64,000 nt of DNA from Hysterangium stoloniferum (taxonomy: Eukaryota; Basidiomycota; Agaricomycetes; Hysterangiales; Hysterangiaceae). Location: the NCBI GenBank assembly GCA_015178975.1, contig WHVD01000036.1, positions 248,001-312,000 on the forward strand, written 5' to 3'. The notes beneath the pieces were generated by a model. The model had not been told where the DNA came from. It did not search any database and saw only the letters and a program-made list of their open reading frames with translations. A program made the position numbers and the translations under genes. Positions 63,700 through 64,000 of this stretch are shown one piece after another (position 1 is the stretch's first letter; the number at the start of each line of letters is the position of its first letter).

Positions 63700-64000
63700 A
63701 CACATACACCAACGCTCAACTCATCCTTCTCTGTGATGTGAATCTCGCACACCCCTCTCCCCTTCATATCAGACCAACACTCACGCACCATTCCCAAACC
63801 TCCATCTCCATCACCCACTCATCCTCCACTGTCCCACCCCCAGTCCCACCCCCAGTCCCGTCCGTGTACCCGTCGACCTCCACATCATCTACATCAACTT
63901 TGTTACCCTCACGACTGGCCGTAGCCGCAGTAGCTATCGTACACACAGTCGTGGGGTATCCATATCCTGACTTAGGTGTAATTGGTCGGAAATGTGTGCG
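63700..64000. other. CpG-retaining C-rich edge of window
   Basis: CpG content rises again after 63700. CAGTCCCACCCC-type units are repeated at 63838-63860. A minus-strand frame at 63764-63946 is acidic (VDVDDVEVDGYTDG) and could be the end of a host gene lying beyond the window. Confidence 0.3.

Overview
This window reads as one block of a fungal nuclear genome, most likely an Agaricomycete (mushroom-forming basidiomycete). Four things suggest this: short GT-AG introns of about 47-58 bp, TTAGGG-type telomeric repeats, an intact kinase of a basidiomycete-expanded class, and a transposon set (Ty3/gypsy with chromodomain, Ty1/copia, Tad-like LINE, Helitron, Tc1/pogo, MULE) typical of these genomes. 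The taxon is inferred; no ribosomal or mitochondrial marker is present. Nearly all of the window is transposon sequence, mostly old and broken.

Layout. 1-2700: an unidentified broken gene with an RGG-rich tail, a possible recombinase fragment and a MULE C-terminal scrap. 2700-8800: a gypsy family (here LTR-A) with two gag relics, plus a pogo-like scrap and minisatellites. 9130-10650: a pyrimidine-rich array. 10879-13960: a young non-autonomous copia-type element with a perfect target duplication. 14492-15331: a solo LTR-A. 16154-16334: another solo LTR. 17170-20633: a deleted MULE. 21290-21800: a LINE scrap. 22556-24372: a Tc1 element. 24521-24592: a tRNA-like sequence. 25060-27212: an unclassified repeat holding a CpG-rich array. 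27870-34000: copia gag relics and a chromodomain integrase tail. 34690-37650: an AATCTAACAG-type satellite split by two insertions. 38490-39960: a gypsy pol relic. 40005-41206: a foldback element split by a solo LTR-A. 41490-42250: a Helitron helicase relic. 42540-45816: host-like DNA with an intact five-exon protein kinase. 45874-55280: two head-to-head MULEs (L and R) with a copia tail between them. 55290-58760: host-like DNA beginning with a broken aminoglycoside-phosphotransferase-type gene. 58800-64000: mostly AT-rich old repeat with a Helitron N-terminal relic.

The best gene is the kinase at 44463-45816 (minus). The most interesting system is the MULE family. Its three long copies have lost different parts. 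Together they show a WRKY-GCM1-type zinc finger, a transposase core, a PHD finger and a conserved uncharacterised C-terminal region, with an internal telomeric tract in two of the copies. MULE R has a 9-bp target duplication whose copy on the repeat side has lost both CpGs while the copy on the gene side keeps them.

A CpG-to-TpG/CpA decay signal runs through almost all old repeats. It is absent or weak in the youngest insertions and in the host-like islands. This fits long-term CpG methylation of repeats, or a CpG-directed mutation process.
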